Positions 24,865-34,595 are shown, counted from the first letter of the stretch. The stretch: DNA of 64,000 nt from Neisseria zalophi (GCF_008807015.1 NZ_CP031700.1:1364001-1428000), one strand, 5' to 3'. Translations and numbers: made by a program. The notes: generated by a model not told the origin, from the letters alone.

Positions 24865-25326
24865 ATGAAATATTCTTTTAGAATAACAAAATACAAAATT
24901 TATGGTGATGATAAGAAAACGTTATATTCTCTACCTGATGAATGGACTAGCTTTTTTGATGTAGAGAAAGGTATTGTTTCAATGAAGGAATATAAAAGAG
25001 TTGAATTAGAGTATATCAATATTATATTAAAAATATGTGAATTATTAAATGTTAAGTGTTTAAAAATAAAAGCATTATCGATTTATAGCAATATAAAAGC
25101 ATATAAAAACAATCAACATATTGATATAAAGAAGTTACCTAAATTGCTGGAGCTTATATTAAGGGAAGATATGTGGTGCAAACTATGTTCTAGAAACTGT
25201 CAATTCCACTTTGGGTATGACTATTATTTATATGCTGTTTGTAATAAAGATATTGAAAAAAAAACTCAAAAACTCATCAGATATATTAAATATAGAAAAA
25301 TTTATATCTCCCTATTTAAAGGCTAA
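24865..25326 (+). CDS. candidate immunity protein of the Ntox21-like tip
   Basis: The start is one of two adjacent ATG codons (24862 or 24865). About 153 residues, basic, beginning MKYSFRITKYKIYG and containing YSLPDEWTSFFDVEKG near residues 23-38, a pattern I associate with small immunity proteins next to Ntox21-type toxins, with moderate certainty. Two CxxC-like pairs (CKLCSRNC) lie near residue 110. The open frame survives although the toxin is ruined. Confidence 0.55.
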   Translation: MKYSFRITKYKIYGDDKKTLYSLPDEWTSFFDVEKGIVSMKEYKRVELEYINIILKICELLNVKCLKIKALSIYSNIKAYKNNQHIDIKKLPKLLELILREDMWCKLCSRNCQFHFGYDYYLYAVCNKDIEKKTQKLIRYIKYRKIYISLFKG

Positions 25327-25385
25327 ACAAGCATTGAGAATCAAACCATTTTAAGTGTTTATATATTTTCTGTTTAAAATTCATC

Positions 25386-26370
25386 AGCAAAAAATCTTTT
25401 CTGGTGGCCTTAATCTGGTTCTTTAACAATAGAGTCTGATTTTTGCCGACCGGTAGCTTTTTCTAGAAATGCGATTATTACACCCCCACCGGCATGATTT
25501 GATTCTCAAAGTACTGGCCAACCGCACCAGTTTGGGCGAAGAATAGCATTTCAATTATCACAACAGCCATGCCGAAGTTGCCGACATTCTCCGCCATCTC
25601 GAACCATACCATTATGATGACAACAACGAGCTGACCAAACGGGTCTATGCTGGCGATAGTGAAGTCTTAATGGAACGTGACCATCTTGGACGGTTGCTCA
25701 GCCACGCTGACGTGATAATGCCATTCTGTATTTCGACTACGAAAACAGCTACGCCTAAGACAAAACTAGCAACCTGATTTACAGCTGTGACTCTACCATA
25801 GCACCCCGCCTACAATATCATTTCAGACGGCCTGTATACCTATTAGACCTTTGCAAAAAAATATTATTAACAAAATTTAATATATAAAAATAATTGAAAT
25901 ATTTATAACTAACTAAAACCTTTCTAATTTTTAATGAAAATTGGGTAAAATTAGAAAATTTTTTATTTTGAAAATTTTATTGAGTATAAAATCTTAATAG
26001 CCTATATTATTGCGAAGACCTCGGATCTTTAGCACAAATCCGCAATTGAGCAAGTAAAGAGGAGGAAGGCTACTAAAAAATAAACTATTTCCACCGCGAT
26101 CAAACCGGTATCTCATGAGAGATAACCGATGAAGACAAAAATTTATTGTGGTTTGGGATAAAGATTGGGGAAAATTAGAACAAGAGACTGATATTACCAA
26201 GTGTATCAGCCGTTTAGATTTCAAAACCAGTATTGTGACCAAGAAAGGGGGCATAATAACTTCTTTAGTTATTATGAGTTTTATTGCGGGCGGTTTGTGA
26301 ATCAGAAGCTGATTGGGTTGGATGTTTCAATAAATTTATATATCTTTGGGCTTAATACTCAAATTTAGGT
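25386..26370 (+). pseudogene. degenerate Rhs fragments with an AT-rich insertion
   Basis: The first 60 bp repeat the junction at 11779 (GGCCTTAATCTGGTTCTTTA). Then come YD-repeat-like codons in several frames (YHYDDNNELTKRVY, GDSEVLMERDHLGRLLSH) up to a DUS near 25825. At 25853-26010 an AT-rich block interrupts; its ends (AGACCTTTGCAAAA and TTGCGAAGACCTC) resemble worn IS5 ends. Rhs-core codons resume at about 26030 (LAQIRN) and run to a worn QKLIGLDVS near 26320. Nothing here can be translated through. Confidence 0.6.
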
Positions 26371-26700
26371 AAATTTATTGAGATTAAATAATACATAAAA
26401 ATGTGTATCAATTGCTAAAAGAGTAAAAAATTTAGAAAATGAAATATATAAAAAAATGAATTATCCTAATAATTTGCCATAGAGAATCAGGCAGGGTGAG
26501 ACACTTAGAGATACCGTTAGAGGGCATATAAAATTACTAAATTTGGCTTATACACAATTAGTAAAAGCTGAAAAAAATGGAGAAATAATAATTTTGATAA
26601 ACCATCACCTCCATCTTTTCCTAATAAAAAGTACTCAAATAATTTAAATTCGAATAAATCAGATTCATCTCATACACTAAATTTTATATAAATAATTGAT
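26371..26700 (+). pseudogene. toxin-tip relic
   Basis: Coding-like stretches read SIAKRVKNLENEIYKKMNYP, NNLP, a stop, RIRQGETLRDTVRGHIKLLN, then LAYTQLVKAEKNGE. The pattern resembles tips that end with a helix and the motif RDTVxGHxxLxN. One in-frame stop and one frameshift are visible. No activity can be assigned. Confidence 0.4.
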
Positions 26701-26823
26701 ATTGATACATTAGTTTAGGGTTATATATTCAACTACAGGTTTATTGTGATACTGCACGACTTGGTGAGGAAGGCTTGGCTGGAACTTAATCATTATAACT
26801 AATTAATTTAAATAGGAATATTT

Positions 26824-27355
26824 ATGGCGAGTCAAGATTTATATATAAAAAATAAAATAGAAAAAATATTAAATAATGGAAATATAAATAAACTAATATT
26901 ATATTTTGATCATTTACCAATTAAAAATATTAGGAGAAATTTATCTATTTTATCTGAGATATTTCCAGATAAATTAATAATTTCTGATAATTATTTTGAT
27001 TTTATTAAATATATACTAATTAATGATAAGTTTCTAAAAGTACAGAGCATATCAAGTTTTATAAGAGCAATAAATATTATTAAATTCAATGATATACAAA
27101 AAAATTACCTTTCTGATTTAATTCTTTCAAAAATAAATTTACTAAGTAAATATTGTGATTTTGAATTGAATATGTTAATAATTAATATATTTAAACCTAA
27201 AGATTTTATGAAAAGATTATTTCTTTACAAAATTTATTTAATGATGATGCAAAAATTATTTATTAAATTTTATTTTATTTGAAGATGATTATTGTGAAAA
27301 TTATATGGAAGAGGAAATAAAATATTTAAAAAATATATTAAAAAATAAAGAATAA
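26824..27355 (+). pseudogene. helical-repeat-like immunity gene, frameshifted near its 3' end
   Basis: An open frame from ATG 26824 (TAGGAATATTT ribosome site) ends at 27282 after 152 codons of Leu/Ile/Lys/Asn-rich helices. In other frames a coherent continuation is seen (QNLFNDDAKIIY, then FEDDYCENYMEEEIKYLKN to TAA at 27353-27355), so one or two indels in A/T runs shortened it. It resembles a HEAT-like helical protein. It may still yield a nearly complete protein. Confidence 0.5.
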
Positions 27356-27515
27356 GTTTTCAATAAAAATAATATGCTCAAGCTATTTGGTTTATATAGT
27401 TGTAGCTATAAGAATGATTGTTGGATTAGTGTTGTTATTATGGCCAAATTCTATATAGTTAATGTCAAGATTTAGATTATTATTTAAATAATCCGGATAA
27501 GTATGGAGGAAATAA

Positions 27516-27827
27516 ATGAGTTCTGTTCATGACAAAGAAATTGTTGGAGTATTTCATCATAAGGAGAATAAAACGTTAACGATCCAATTAAGCAATGGTG
27601 AGTCAATAGTATATAAAAATATAATTTTTTTTCTAATTAAGAATTTATCAGATCAAAATATAATTTTTGATATATATTACTTTGATAATAAAAATATTCC
27701 TGATGATATCATAGAAAACTTTCCAAGTTTGTTATCTTTTAAAAATAGTAATGAAAATTATGAAATTTCCTATATACATTCATCTGTTGGTATGGAGGGC
27801 GTGGTTGTTTCTTACTACTTAAATTAA
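27516..27827 (+). CDS. candidate immunity protein, family not recognised
   Basis: A 103-residue beta-rich protein starting after GGAGGAAATAAATG, a very good ribosome site. It contains GVFHHKENKTLTIQLSNGES, then a hydrophobic strand (IIFFLIKNL) and a Gly/Val-rich C-terminus. The 200 bp in front hold only a short open stretch (NNPDKYGGNK) that could be the last codons of a lost tip. Confidence 0.5.
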   Translation: MSSVHDKEIVGVFHHKENKTLTIQLSNGESIVYKNIIFFLIKNLSDQNIIFDIYYFDNKNIPDDIIENFPSLLSFKNSNENYEISYIHSSVGMEGVVVSYYLN

Positions 27828-27950
27828 CTTTAAGGAATTAAGTTATTACAATACGAGCATTTTCTTAGTGTAAATACTTAGAGACTTTGTTGAAAAATAT
27901 ATTCAAATATTTAAGGATTTAGAGAAGGTATTAAAAAACATAAAAATAGT

Positions 27951-28165
27951 TAAATGATAATATACTACCAATACAAGCGAAATGTATTTATTCTGTTTCA
28001 AAACCTGATACTGTACCGCCTAAATCGCAAGAAAATTTAAAAACTGCTGGAAAAATTGTAGGTACAGCTGCTGCTGTTTACATAGGGTATAAAGTAGTTA
28101 GAGTGGTTGCATTATCATTTGTTGCGACTCCAGTGGCCGGAGTTGGTAGTTTGGTATTACCATAA
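27951..28165 (+). pseudogene. toxin-tip relic with hydrophobic C-terminus
   Basis: About 70 open codons without a start: KCIYSVSKPDTVPPKSQENL, KTAGKIVGTAAAVYIGYKVV and a Val/Ala/Gly-rich end, with TAA at 28163-28165. The arrangement (Cys, polar linker, then a hydrophobic stretch with YxGY or GIGYLIY) resembles the C-terminus of the cassette 2 tip, so the two may be related toxins. Confidence 0.5.
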
Positions 28166-28203
28166 AAATGTTATTTTAATAATGTTTAAGAGATAAAATA
28201 ATT

Positions 28204-28755
28204 ATGCAATTATCGTATGTAGCTATATCTAAAATGAGTAATAAGGAAATTATAAATTACTTAGTAAATGTAGAACAAAAAGATTTACAAGCTGCATTGG
28301 AATATATTTCTATTAATTTAGATTCAAGTAGGTTCCCAACCTTCATTGATAAAGATACATTTTCATTTATATCATGTCTTTTTACTCATAAAAAAATAAT
28401 TCAAAATAGAGGATTTTTTTATTGGATTGTTGATTTTGAAAATTCAGATTTAAATTTCTCTAAAATTGATAAAACTGATAGGTTTAACTTAATAAAAGAA
28501 ATTATGTCACTTTGTGAGTTTTATGAAGAATTAAATACTAGTGAAGTAGGAAGGTTTATTATTCGATGTTTATTGATTAACAAAATAGAGCGTATGGAAT
28601 ATATCAATATAAGTAAGAATAATTTAAATAAAGCTAAATTAAATTTTATAGATATTTTATATTTTATGTTATTGGAATATGAAAGTTATAAAGAGCTTAC
28701 TGAAAGTGAGAAAATTAAAATAACTGATTTTTTAAAAGAAGTTAGTGCGATGTAG
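28204..28755 (+). CDS. candidate immunity protein, family not recognised
   Basis: A 183-residue, all-alpha-looking soluble protein following a GAGATAAAATAATT leader, 38 bp after a tip relic. No signal peptide. Helical segments are near residues 12-35, 97-115 and 145-180. Immunity role inferred from position. Confidence 0.5.
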   Translation: MQLSYVAISKMSNKEIINYLVNVEQKDLQAALEYISINLDSSRFPTFIDKDTFSFISCLFTHKKIIQNRGFFYWIVDFENSDLNFSKIDKTDRFNLIKEIMSLCEFYEELNTSEVGRFIIRCLLINKIERMEYINISKNNLNKAKLNFIDILYFMLLEYESYKELTESEKIKITDFLKEVSAM

Positions 28756-28854
28756 AAAGCCATATTCCGTATAAAAAACCTATTCAAATCATAATAAGTA
28801 AGAGTAGCATGTAGAGGATTTGATTTAGACATAGAGGGGCGATATTTTAAACCT

Positions 28855-28898
28855 ATTGGTTCCGGCCGTCTGAAATCTTTCAGACGGCCGGAACCAAT
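28855..28898. terminator. perfect 21-bp-arm palindrome built on an inverted DUS pair
   Basis: Arms ATTGGTTCCGGCCGTCTGAA plus A and its exact complement around TC. DUS pairs are common Neisseria terminators, but here the pairing extends well beyond the DUS (TTCCGG and ATTGG on both sides), giving an exceptionally stable hairpin. It closes the unit ending at 28755. Confidence 0.7.
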
Positions 28899-29039
28899 GC
28901 TTATTTAAGCTAACATCCTTATTATTAGGAAAACTATATTGATTTCCATTAAAAAATACATCGATATCGTATTTTATATGAATTTTATGACATAAATTTA
29001 ATTAAAAGCTGAGAAGATAAAAAATAGAAAGGGTATTTA

Positions 29040-29213
29040 TGAAATTAAAAAAGAATGAGCGTATGGAAAGAGGAGGCTATTATTCGGGAGCGGCCTGAGA
29101 AACATTGTTGGGAAGGTAGGGATAGTGGGCATGGGCAAGCCATGACTCAAGCATGGAATGTTTATACTCATTGTAAAAAAACTATTACTATAGATTTTAT
29201 TTTAGGATTGTAA
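29040..29213 (+). pseudogene. toxin-tip relic
   Basis: From about 29065 one frame reads WKEEAIIRERPEKHCWEGRD, SGHGQAMTQAWNVYTHCKK and a short hydrophobic end with TAA at 29211-29213. An upstream frame (MKLKKNERMERGGYYSG) is shifted by one base. The next gene overlaps by spacing of two bases, as in a toxin-immunity pair. Family unknown; conserved-looking HGQAMTQAW and Cys residues are noted. Confidence 0.45.
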
Positions 29214-29215
29214 CA

Positions 29216-29671
29216 ATGATTTATCAGATATCTTATCGTTCATTGCCTAAAGACGGGCTCGTTTCAAGCCAATATAAAAATAATTTATATATTATGTCAG
29301 AGTATAAAAGTGATTTTGAATACTATGAAAATACTAATATAAATCAAATTCAAATAGATGAACATCACTTAGTCCCTTGGTGCTATTTTTCACCAGAGGG
29401 GGTAAATTATTTAATTCCCAGAATTATTTTTAGCATTCAAAACAATATTTTTGATATTTCGATAAATATTCAGGATTTTATCAATAATTTAATTTACGAA
29501 GAAAGCTTAAAAGATTCATTAAGATATTTAAGCCATAGTGAACTAATAACTCTGAAAGATTTTTTTGAATGGCTATTATTTTATTCAGATAGACTAGAAG
29601 ATATATTTGGAGATAATACATTAATTAACAATATTGAATACATGGAAAATTTAATCAACATCAAAATATAG
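29216..29671 (+). CDS. candidate immunity protein with SPEGxNYLxPR motif (paralogue 2)
   Basis: A 151-residue acidic soluble protein starting 2 bp after the tip relic. It contains LVPWCYFSPEGVNYLIPRII (about residues 55-74), closely similar to the protein at 12251 (LPWGFFSLEGLNYFLPRILY) and to that at 30265. A helical C-terminal half follows. Confidence 0.6.
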   Translation: MIYQISYRSLPKDGLVSSQYKNNLYIMSEYKSDFEYYENTNINQIQIDEHHLVPWCYFSPEGVNYLIPRIIFSIQNNIFDISINIQDFINNLIYEESLKDSLRYLSHSELITLKDFFEWLLFYSDRLEDIFGDNTLINNIEYMENLINIKI

Positions 29672-29699
29672 TAGATAACTATCTTTATTGAATATAGAT

Positions 29700-30196
29700 C
29701 TTTAGACGGTTCTGTATCGTTGTGTTTTGCGCCGTTAACGGTTTCCAACGATGATCCGAACGGCGAAAGTTATATCGAACTGCACTTGGTCGCCGTAGAA
29801 GATAACAATGGCAACCACCAGTGTTTTGTTTACCGCCCCGTCACCGGACTGTCGCAATACATTATCAAAGGTAATAGTGAGTGTTTCATCTGGCCTTCTG
29901 CAAGCCAACTCCAACATACGGCTACAGCTGCTGTCGCAATCGTAGTCTTTACATTACGTTCGACATTCACTGTATGCAGTAAATGTAGCACACCTCAGCC
30001 TAAATGTTTTTCTGATGTTTGTGTGAAATTAAACAAGGCTGTACAAAAAGCCAAAACCTATACTTCAAGCTTAAGTGGGTGTAAAGGATGGATGGAAAGT
30101 CATAGTTTATATATGCAAATAAAAAAGCTTAAAGTAAGAAAAAAAAGAGAAATAATTGCTGAAATGGGGGATATTTGGAACATATACAACGAGTAA
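29700..30196 (+). pseudogene. Rhs N-terminal-region fragment fused directly to a toxin tip
   Basis: Codons DGSVSLCFAPLTVSNDDPNG, then YRPVTGLSQYIIKGNSECF are the same Rhs N-terminal region as at 12150-12230. At about 29960 they are joined to an unrelated Cys-rich tip (CSKCSTPQPKCFSDVCVKLN, SLSGCKGWMESHSLYMQIKK) ending at 30196. All YD repeats and the RHS core are missing. The joint keeps an open frame of 158 codons, but the apparent start lies in Rhs codons and secretion signals are absent. Confidence 0.6.
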
Positions 30197-30264
30197 ATAA
30201 TTCATGTAATCAAATTAAAAAAATATAAAAAGTATATTAGTAGAAAATAGCGTAGATATTAAAT

Positions 30265-30705
30265 ATGAAAGATAAAATAATATTAATTAAACCTAAAGCT
30301 TGGCCTAAAAAATTCTTAAATATCGAAAAAGATTATATTGCAATTACACGTCCTGAGGATTTGGATGGATTTGAATATGCTACATCTTTAAGACCGAATC
30401 AATCAATTGATTTTAATAGATTAGATCTTGCATGTACTGATATAACTTGGGAAGCATGGAATTATTTGTTACCACTAATGGAGCGGCGTTATTTTGAAAA
30501 CTTGCCTAATGAGATGGAAGATTTTTTAATAAGCTTTTTTTACTATCTTTCTGTTAGTAATAATTTACAAAATTTATTAGATTTTTTAGATACTGAAGAT
30601 TTAAAAAATTTTAAAGATTGGATTTTGTTCATATTATTTTCAGGTGATGATCCTAATTCTTTTGTAGTGGAAGATGAATTATTGTCTATTTTAGAAAAGC
30701 TATAA
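30265..30705 (+). CDS. candidate immunity protein (paralogue 3 of the 12251 family)
   Basis: A 146-residue acidic soluble protein. DITWEAWNYLLPLMERRYFE (about residues 58-77) aligns with the SPEGxNYLxPR segment of 12251 and 29216, followed by the same helix EMEDFLISFFYYL. Starts 68 bp after the fused tip, within an A-rich leader. Confidence 0.55.
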   Translation: MKDKIILIKPKAWPKKFLNIEKDYIAITRPEDLDGFEYATSLRPNQSIDFNRLDLACTDITWEAWNYLLPLMERRYFENLPNEMEDFLISFFYYLSVSNNLQNLLDFLDTEDLKNFKDWILFILFSGDDPNSFVVEDELLSILEKL

Positions 30706-30838
30706 TTAACTATAAATTTAGCTATTTTTATTCAAATTGTGATTGTTTTTGGGCATAATAAAAATATGTTTTAAAACCTGAGTAATTAAAACCTAGTATG
30801 GTTCCTGTTGAACTCTTTATTAATTAGGTAGAAAAATT

Positions 30839-31096
30839 ATGAAATACTCTGATGGTAACAATGTGAAATTAGGAGATAGGGTTTTTTGGATAGCATCAAA
30901 TCCCATTGAAAAAGGAACAGTTGTTTGTTTAATTGATGAAGGAAAATTTTTAGATGGATATGATTTTACTTTACTTAAACAAAAAGGGGGAGGAATTATG
31001 GTTTTATTTGATGATATGGGCTTGGTTCAAATATTTAGAGATGATGATACGGATTTAGGTATTATTAAAAGAAAAACAGGTTTTTTAGATAGTTAG
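30839..31096 (+). CDS. small candidate immunity protein (paralogue of 16038)
   Basis: An 85-residue protein: MKYSDGNNVKLGDRVFWI, KGTVVCLIDEGKFLDGY, then GGGIMVLFDDMGLVQIF. It matches the 16038 protein in layout and motif order. No tip relic was recognised in front of it, so it looks like an orphan immunity gene. Confidence 0.55.
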   Translation: MKYSDGNNVKLGDRVFWIASNPIEKGTVVCLIDEGKFLDGYDFTLLKQKGGGIMVLFDDMGLVQIFRDDDTDLGIIKRKTGFLDS

Positions 31097-31192
31097 CAAA
31101 CCGTAGCCTGTCAGGATAATAAAGATTTTTTATTTTGTCATGGCTGGAACACATAGATAGTAAGCAATTGAAATATATAGAAAGAGAAATAA

Positions 31193-31726
31193 ATGTTAAC
31201 CAAAAAAATTGCGAAAATTTTTAAAGATTCATCCATTCAGTTTGAAGAACTTCTTTTTGATTATGAGACATTTGAAGAACCCCCTTTAATTAACAGATAT
31301 ACTAAAGTAAAAAAAATAGCAAAAGATATAGATAGAAAGGATTTAAATACTTTTTTATTTAATTTGGCTTTGGCACATTTAAACAGTGTGGTGTTATATG
31401 CAAAAAATAAACTAACCCCGGAAGAGTTTGCTAATTTTTTTATTTGTTTAACTTATACTGACGATGAAAATGATGAGGTATATTCAGGTGTAAGTGAGTT
31501 TGGTTTTTATATGCCATCTTTTTGGGTTACAAGAAAAGAGAAGCAATTTGACATTAAAAATAAAATTAAAAAGAAAGCTATTATTAATTTGGAAAACTAT
31601 CCTATCATAAAAAAAACGCTAACGGATTTAAATCTCATTCAAATTATGGATGTTTACCTTGAAAGTTTTACTGACCAATTTGGCTCTGAAATTAAAAGAT
31701 TTTTCTTTTTATATAAGGAAAATTAA
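31193..31726 (+). CDS. candidate immunity protein, family not recognised
   Basis: A 177-residue soluble protein starting after AAAGAGAAATAAATG. Helical N-terminal half, acidic patch TYTDDENDEVYSG in the middle, basic KNKIKKKAII segment, helical C-terminus. No toxin remains in front; a shortened junction-repeat start (GCAAACCGTAGCCTGTCAGG) lies at 31096-31115. Confidence 0.5.
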   Translation: MLTKKIAKIFKDSSIQFEELLFDYETFEEPPLINRYTKVKKIAKDIDRKDLNTFLFNLALAHLNSVVLYAKNKLTPEEFANFFICLTYTDDENDEVYSGVSEFGFYMPSFWVTRKEKQFDIKNKIKKKAIINLENYPIIKKTLTDLNLIQIMDVYLESFTDQFGSEIKRFFFLYKEN

Positions 31727-31738
31727 ATAATTGTATTT

Positions 31739-31803
31739 TTATGGAATTTCTATTCAAAGCGTGAGGTGTGTGCCTTTTGGGCACGCACCTTTTCTTGAAA
31801 AGA
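31739..31803 (+). repeat. cassette-junction repeat H
   Basis: Shortened copy: CTATTCAAAGCGTGAGGTGT, hairpin GTGCCTTTTGGGCAC, then CCTTTTCTTG, fused to Rhs codons RSGVTQFEYDKLGR at the same Rhs position as copy B at 4140. Confidence 0.65.
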
Positions 31804-32560
31804 AGCGGCGTAACACAATTCGAATACGACAAACTCGGCCGAATCACTCAAGCCAACCAAGAAACCTTCGCCTTCGACCCCGCCCACAATATCCTTTCAG
31901 ACGGCCTCAAAGACAAGATTGCCGACAACTGCCTCAAAACCTACAACGGCATCAGCTATTACTATGACGACTTAGGCAATCTGATTCATAGAGAACTGGC
32001 TGATGGCGAAGTACAGAACTATTTCTACGATTTGCACGACCAACCGGCGAAAGTGGAAATCTTCAAACCCGAACAGGGAAAAGACATTTGGGCTTATAAC
32101 TACAATGCACTAGGCAGAAGAATCGGTAAAGGCCGTCTGAAAAACGGTCAAGAAGTTTCAGACGGCCTAGAAGATACAACTGACTTTACTTTGGACGGCA
32201 GCCATATAGGATAAATAAAGAGGGAGAAAGCTACCAAGGTATTAATTATTTCCATCGAGATTAAGTTGTTATTCCGCAGGAGATAACTGATAAAAACGGG
32301 AATTTATTGTGATTTGGAAAATAAAAGGTTAGGGAAAGTTAGAGGAAGAGACTAATATTACCGAAGTACATCAGCCATTTAGGTTGCAAAATCAGTATTG
32401 TGATACTGAAACTAAACTGCATTATGACTTCTTTTGGTATTACGAGCCGGATTGAGGGTGGTTTATTAATTAGGATTTGATTAAATTAAGTAGAGGAAGT
32501 AGCCTTTGCGGGCTATGTGAAATAGTAACATGGGCAGATCCATTAGGATTGAGTGTAAGT
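31804..32560 (+). pseudogene. Rhs core fragment, intact first half and worn second half
   Basis: Codons from RSGVTQFEYDKLGRITQ to DFTLDGSH stay open to a stop at 32212-32214. After a deletion, core codons resume in changing frames ([31 protein letters not shown]) and finish in a worn core end near LGLSVSKSLG. This is the best preserved Rhs stretch in the right half of the array. Confidence 0.65.
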
Positions 32561-32853
32561 AAATCTCTTGGACATGTAATGATCCTTGTGCAGAGCAAGA
32601 TCCAGCAAGAGGAGGCATACAATATTATCTTCCTAAGGAAATTTGAGGAACTTTAGTTGCTGGAAAGGTGAGATCTGTAGTAAAGGGTCAATTAGGAAGT
32701 ATTTTTATCTTTTTAAAAAACCGCCTAACTGTTGGCAAAGAGTTTTTAACTGATAATATTAAATATTCTATTAATAACAATATTCATTTTGGATGGGATG
32801 ATGGATGTAGATGTAAAGCTCATAATCATTTTTTAGTAGTCAGGCAATTGTAA
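32545..32853 (+). pseudogene. toxin-tip relic
   Basis: Joined to the core end at LSVSKSLGH. Readable pieces are CAEQDPARGGIQYYLPKE, a stop, then VRSVVKGQLGSIFIFLKNRL, TVGKEFLTDNIKYSINNNIH and WDDGCRCKAHNHFLVV, with TAA at 32851-32853. At least one frameshift and one stop. The following membrane immunity protein suggests the toxin acted at the inner membrane, by inference. Confidence 0.45.
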
Positions 32854-32935
32854 TAATATAAATTTTAGTAGCCTGTAATATAGTATGATAAGCAAGCGGT
32901 GGCTTACATGGGGTATTTGAGAATGAAGAGAAAAT

Positions 32936-33298
32936 ATGCTTAAAAAAACCAATCAATTTATTCAAAACAACTGGTTAAGTATTTTAATATGGTGTTTACT
33001 ATTGTCTATATTTTTCGCATATTATTCAACTAATTTAATATTTAAATTACTTGGGGCACCAATAATTTCACTTTGTTTAGTTTTATTATTTCATTTAGAA
33101 TTAGAAAGGAAACAAATTAGATTTTTATCTATAATACAGGTTTTTATTGGAATACTATTTGGGTTGGCGCTTCAAATCAAAAGAGAAAACTTTATGGTTA
33201 TAGAAGGGGTGGTATTTGGAGGGATTATAGGGCTTTTAACTCCATTATGGGTAAAACTATTTCTACTTTTAAAAGAAAAAATAAAAGATTATATATAA
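32936..33298 (+). CDS. four-TM candidate immunity protein (paralogue of 35229)
   Basis: A 120-residue integral membrane protein with four predicted spans (about residues 14-33, 37-54, 65-81, 88-108). The central motif LLFHLELERKQIRFLSIIQV and the C-terminus LTPLWVKLFLLLKEKIKDYI are shared with the protein at 35229. Follows a tip relic by 82 bp. Confidence 0.6.
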   Translation: MLKKTNQFIQNNWLSILIWCLLLSIFFAYYSTNLIFKLLGAPIISLCLVLLFHLELERKQIRFLSIIQVFIGILFGLALQIKRENFMVIEGVVFGGIIGLLTPLWVKLFLLLKEKIKDYI

Positions 33299-33388
33299 GT
33301 TATTAATCAAAAAATTATTTTAGTTTACTAGGATAGCCACTATTTTAATTATAGTGGATCGAGCTTTCCCTTTCCTTTATTTGCCAAT

Positions 33389-33842
33389 TTGAGCAGCGCT
33401 AAAACTGTTACCAAAAACGTTAAAGTCAACCGCAAACCCGCCTTTGTATTCAATGTCAGTAAGGCCTGTAAAACTTATGACGATGAAACCGCCTTGCCCT
33501 GCTATAAAGGTTCGTTTCGCGCACTCCTACTAAACAAACTGTACAATCAACTGGTTAAAGTGAAAATCTTCAAAAAAGACAGCAGCAAAGAGACTTGGAT
33601 TTATACGCACGATGCGTTAGGCAGAAGAACCAGCAAAGGTCGTCTGAAAAACGGCCAAGAAGTTTCAGACGGCCTGGAAGATAAAACCGACTTTACTTGG
33701 GGCGGCAGTCACCTGATACAGGAAACCCGTTCAGACAGCCCGTACACTTTACTATGTAAAACAACTGGAAACTATTGATTGGTCGCAATATAGTACATTT
33801 GAAGAAGCGTGGGCTGCCATTGTAGCTGCTTGTAATCAATAA
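33389..33842 (+). pseudogene. Rhs mosaic: N-terminal piece, core piece and tip relic
   Basis: Codons SSAKTVTKNVKVNRKPAFVF resemble the start of a PAAR/DUF4150-type N-terminal domain that caps many type VI-delivered Rhs proteins; this match is tentative. They are fused to YD-repeat/core codons (YNQLVKVKIFKKDSSKETW to DFTWGGSHLIQETR). Then a one-base shift leads into a tip end YVKQLETIDWSQYSTFEEAW with AAIVAACNQ and a stop at 33840-33842. Confidence 0.5.
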
Positions 33843-33903
33843 GCAGAAGTTGGAAAATGTGTAAAGAAAACTCAATTAACCTAAATATAAGGGGGCTAAT
33901 ACA

Positions 33904-34539
33904 ATGAAGAATTTATTATTCTTTATTATCATATCTTTGATTCTTTCTTCATGTCTTTATAATAAAGAATCAACGTTAATAAAAAGCACTAATTTATTGG
34001 ATGAAACAGGCCTTGAAGAAAGTATTGGCGATAATTTTAATGAAATTTTTAACCTGCTTTCTGACGATGGGATTAAATCAGCAAGCATACATGCAAAAGT
34101 AATTGAGGTAAATGGATATAAAATATTATATTCAAAACCTAATGATATATTTATTTTAAAAGATAAAGATGTAGTGGCAAGAATTAATAATGATAGCCGT
34201 ATTTTTTATAACTCTAGTGCAGCTCCTTTAGTTGGAGAACAGGTTCTATTAAGAAAAAATATTATTGTTTATAATAATAACAATAATAGTTTTATTGATT
34301 ATGGTATTGATGGTCTTGATATCATTGAAGAAAATCAATTTAAATTCCTTAGGGAAAGTCAGGATAATCAAAGTAAAAAGTTACCAAACTCCTCGTTTGT
34401 CAATGGAAATAAGTGTCTTAATCCAATTGAAGGTTTAGCTGGAGTAGCTTGTTGTGGGCAATCAGGGTATGCCTTTACTTTAGAAAAAGGATGGACAGTT
34501 AATGAAAAGTTAACACAAAAATGTCAATCTATAAATTAA
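33904..34539 (+). CDS. lipoprotein, candidate immunity protein
   Basis: A 211-residue protein with a lipoprotein signal (LLFFIIISLILSSC, Cys 17). The mature part is acidic, then carries SSAAPLVGEQVLLRKNII and a Cys-rich end (NKCLNPIEGLAGVACCGQSG). An AAGGGGGCTAATACA leader precedes the ATG. It is behind a tip relic and would act in the periplasm. Family not recognised. Confidence 0.55.
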   Translation: MKNLLFFIIISLILSSCLYNKESTLIKSTNLLDETGLEESIGDNFNEIFNLLSDDGIKSASIHAKVIEVNGYKILYSKPNDIFILKDKDVVARINNDSRIFYNSSAAPLVGEQVLLRKNIIVYNNNNNSFIDYGIDGLDIIEENQFKFLRESQDNQSKKLPNSSFVNGNKCLNPIEGLAGVACCGQSGYAFTLEKGWTVNEKLTQKCQSIN

Positions 34540-34595
34540 ATATATAATCTATTTTCTATTTATTTTATTTGATATATATTAAGCCTTAGTTTACA

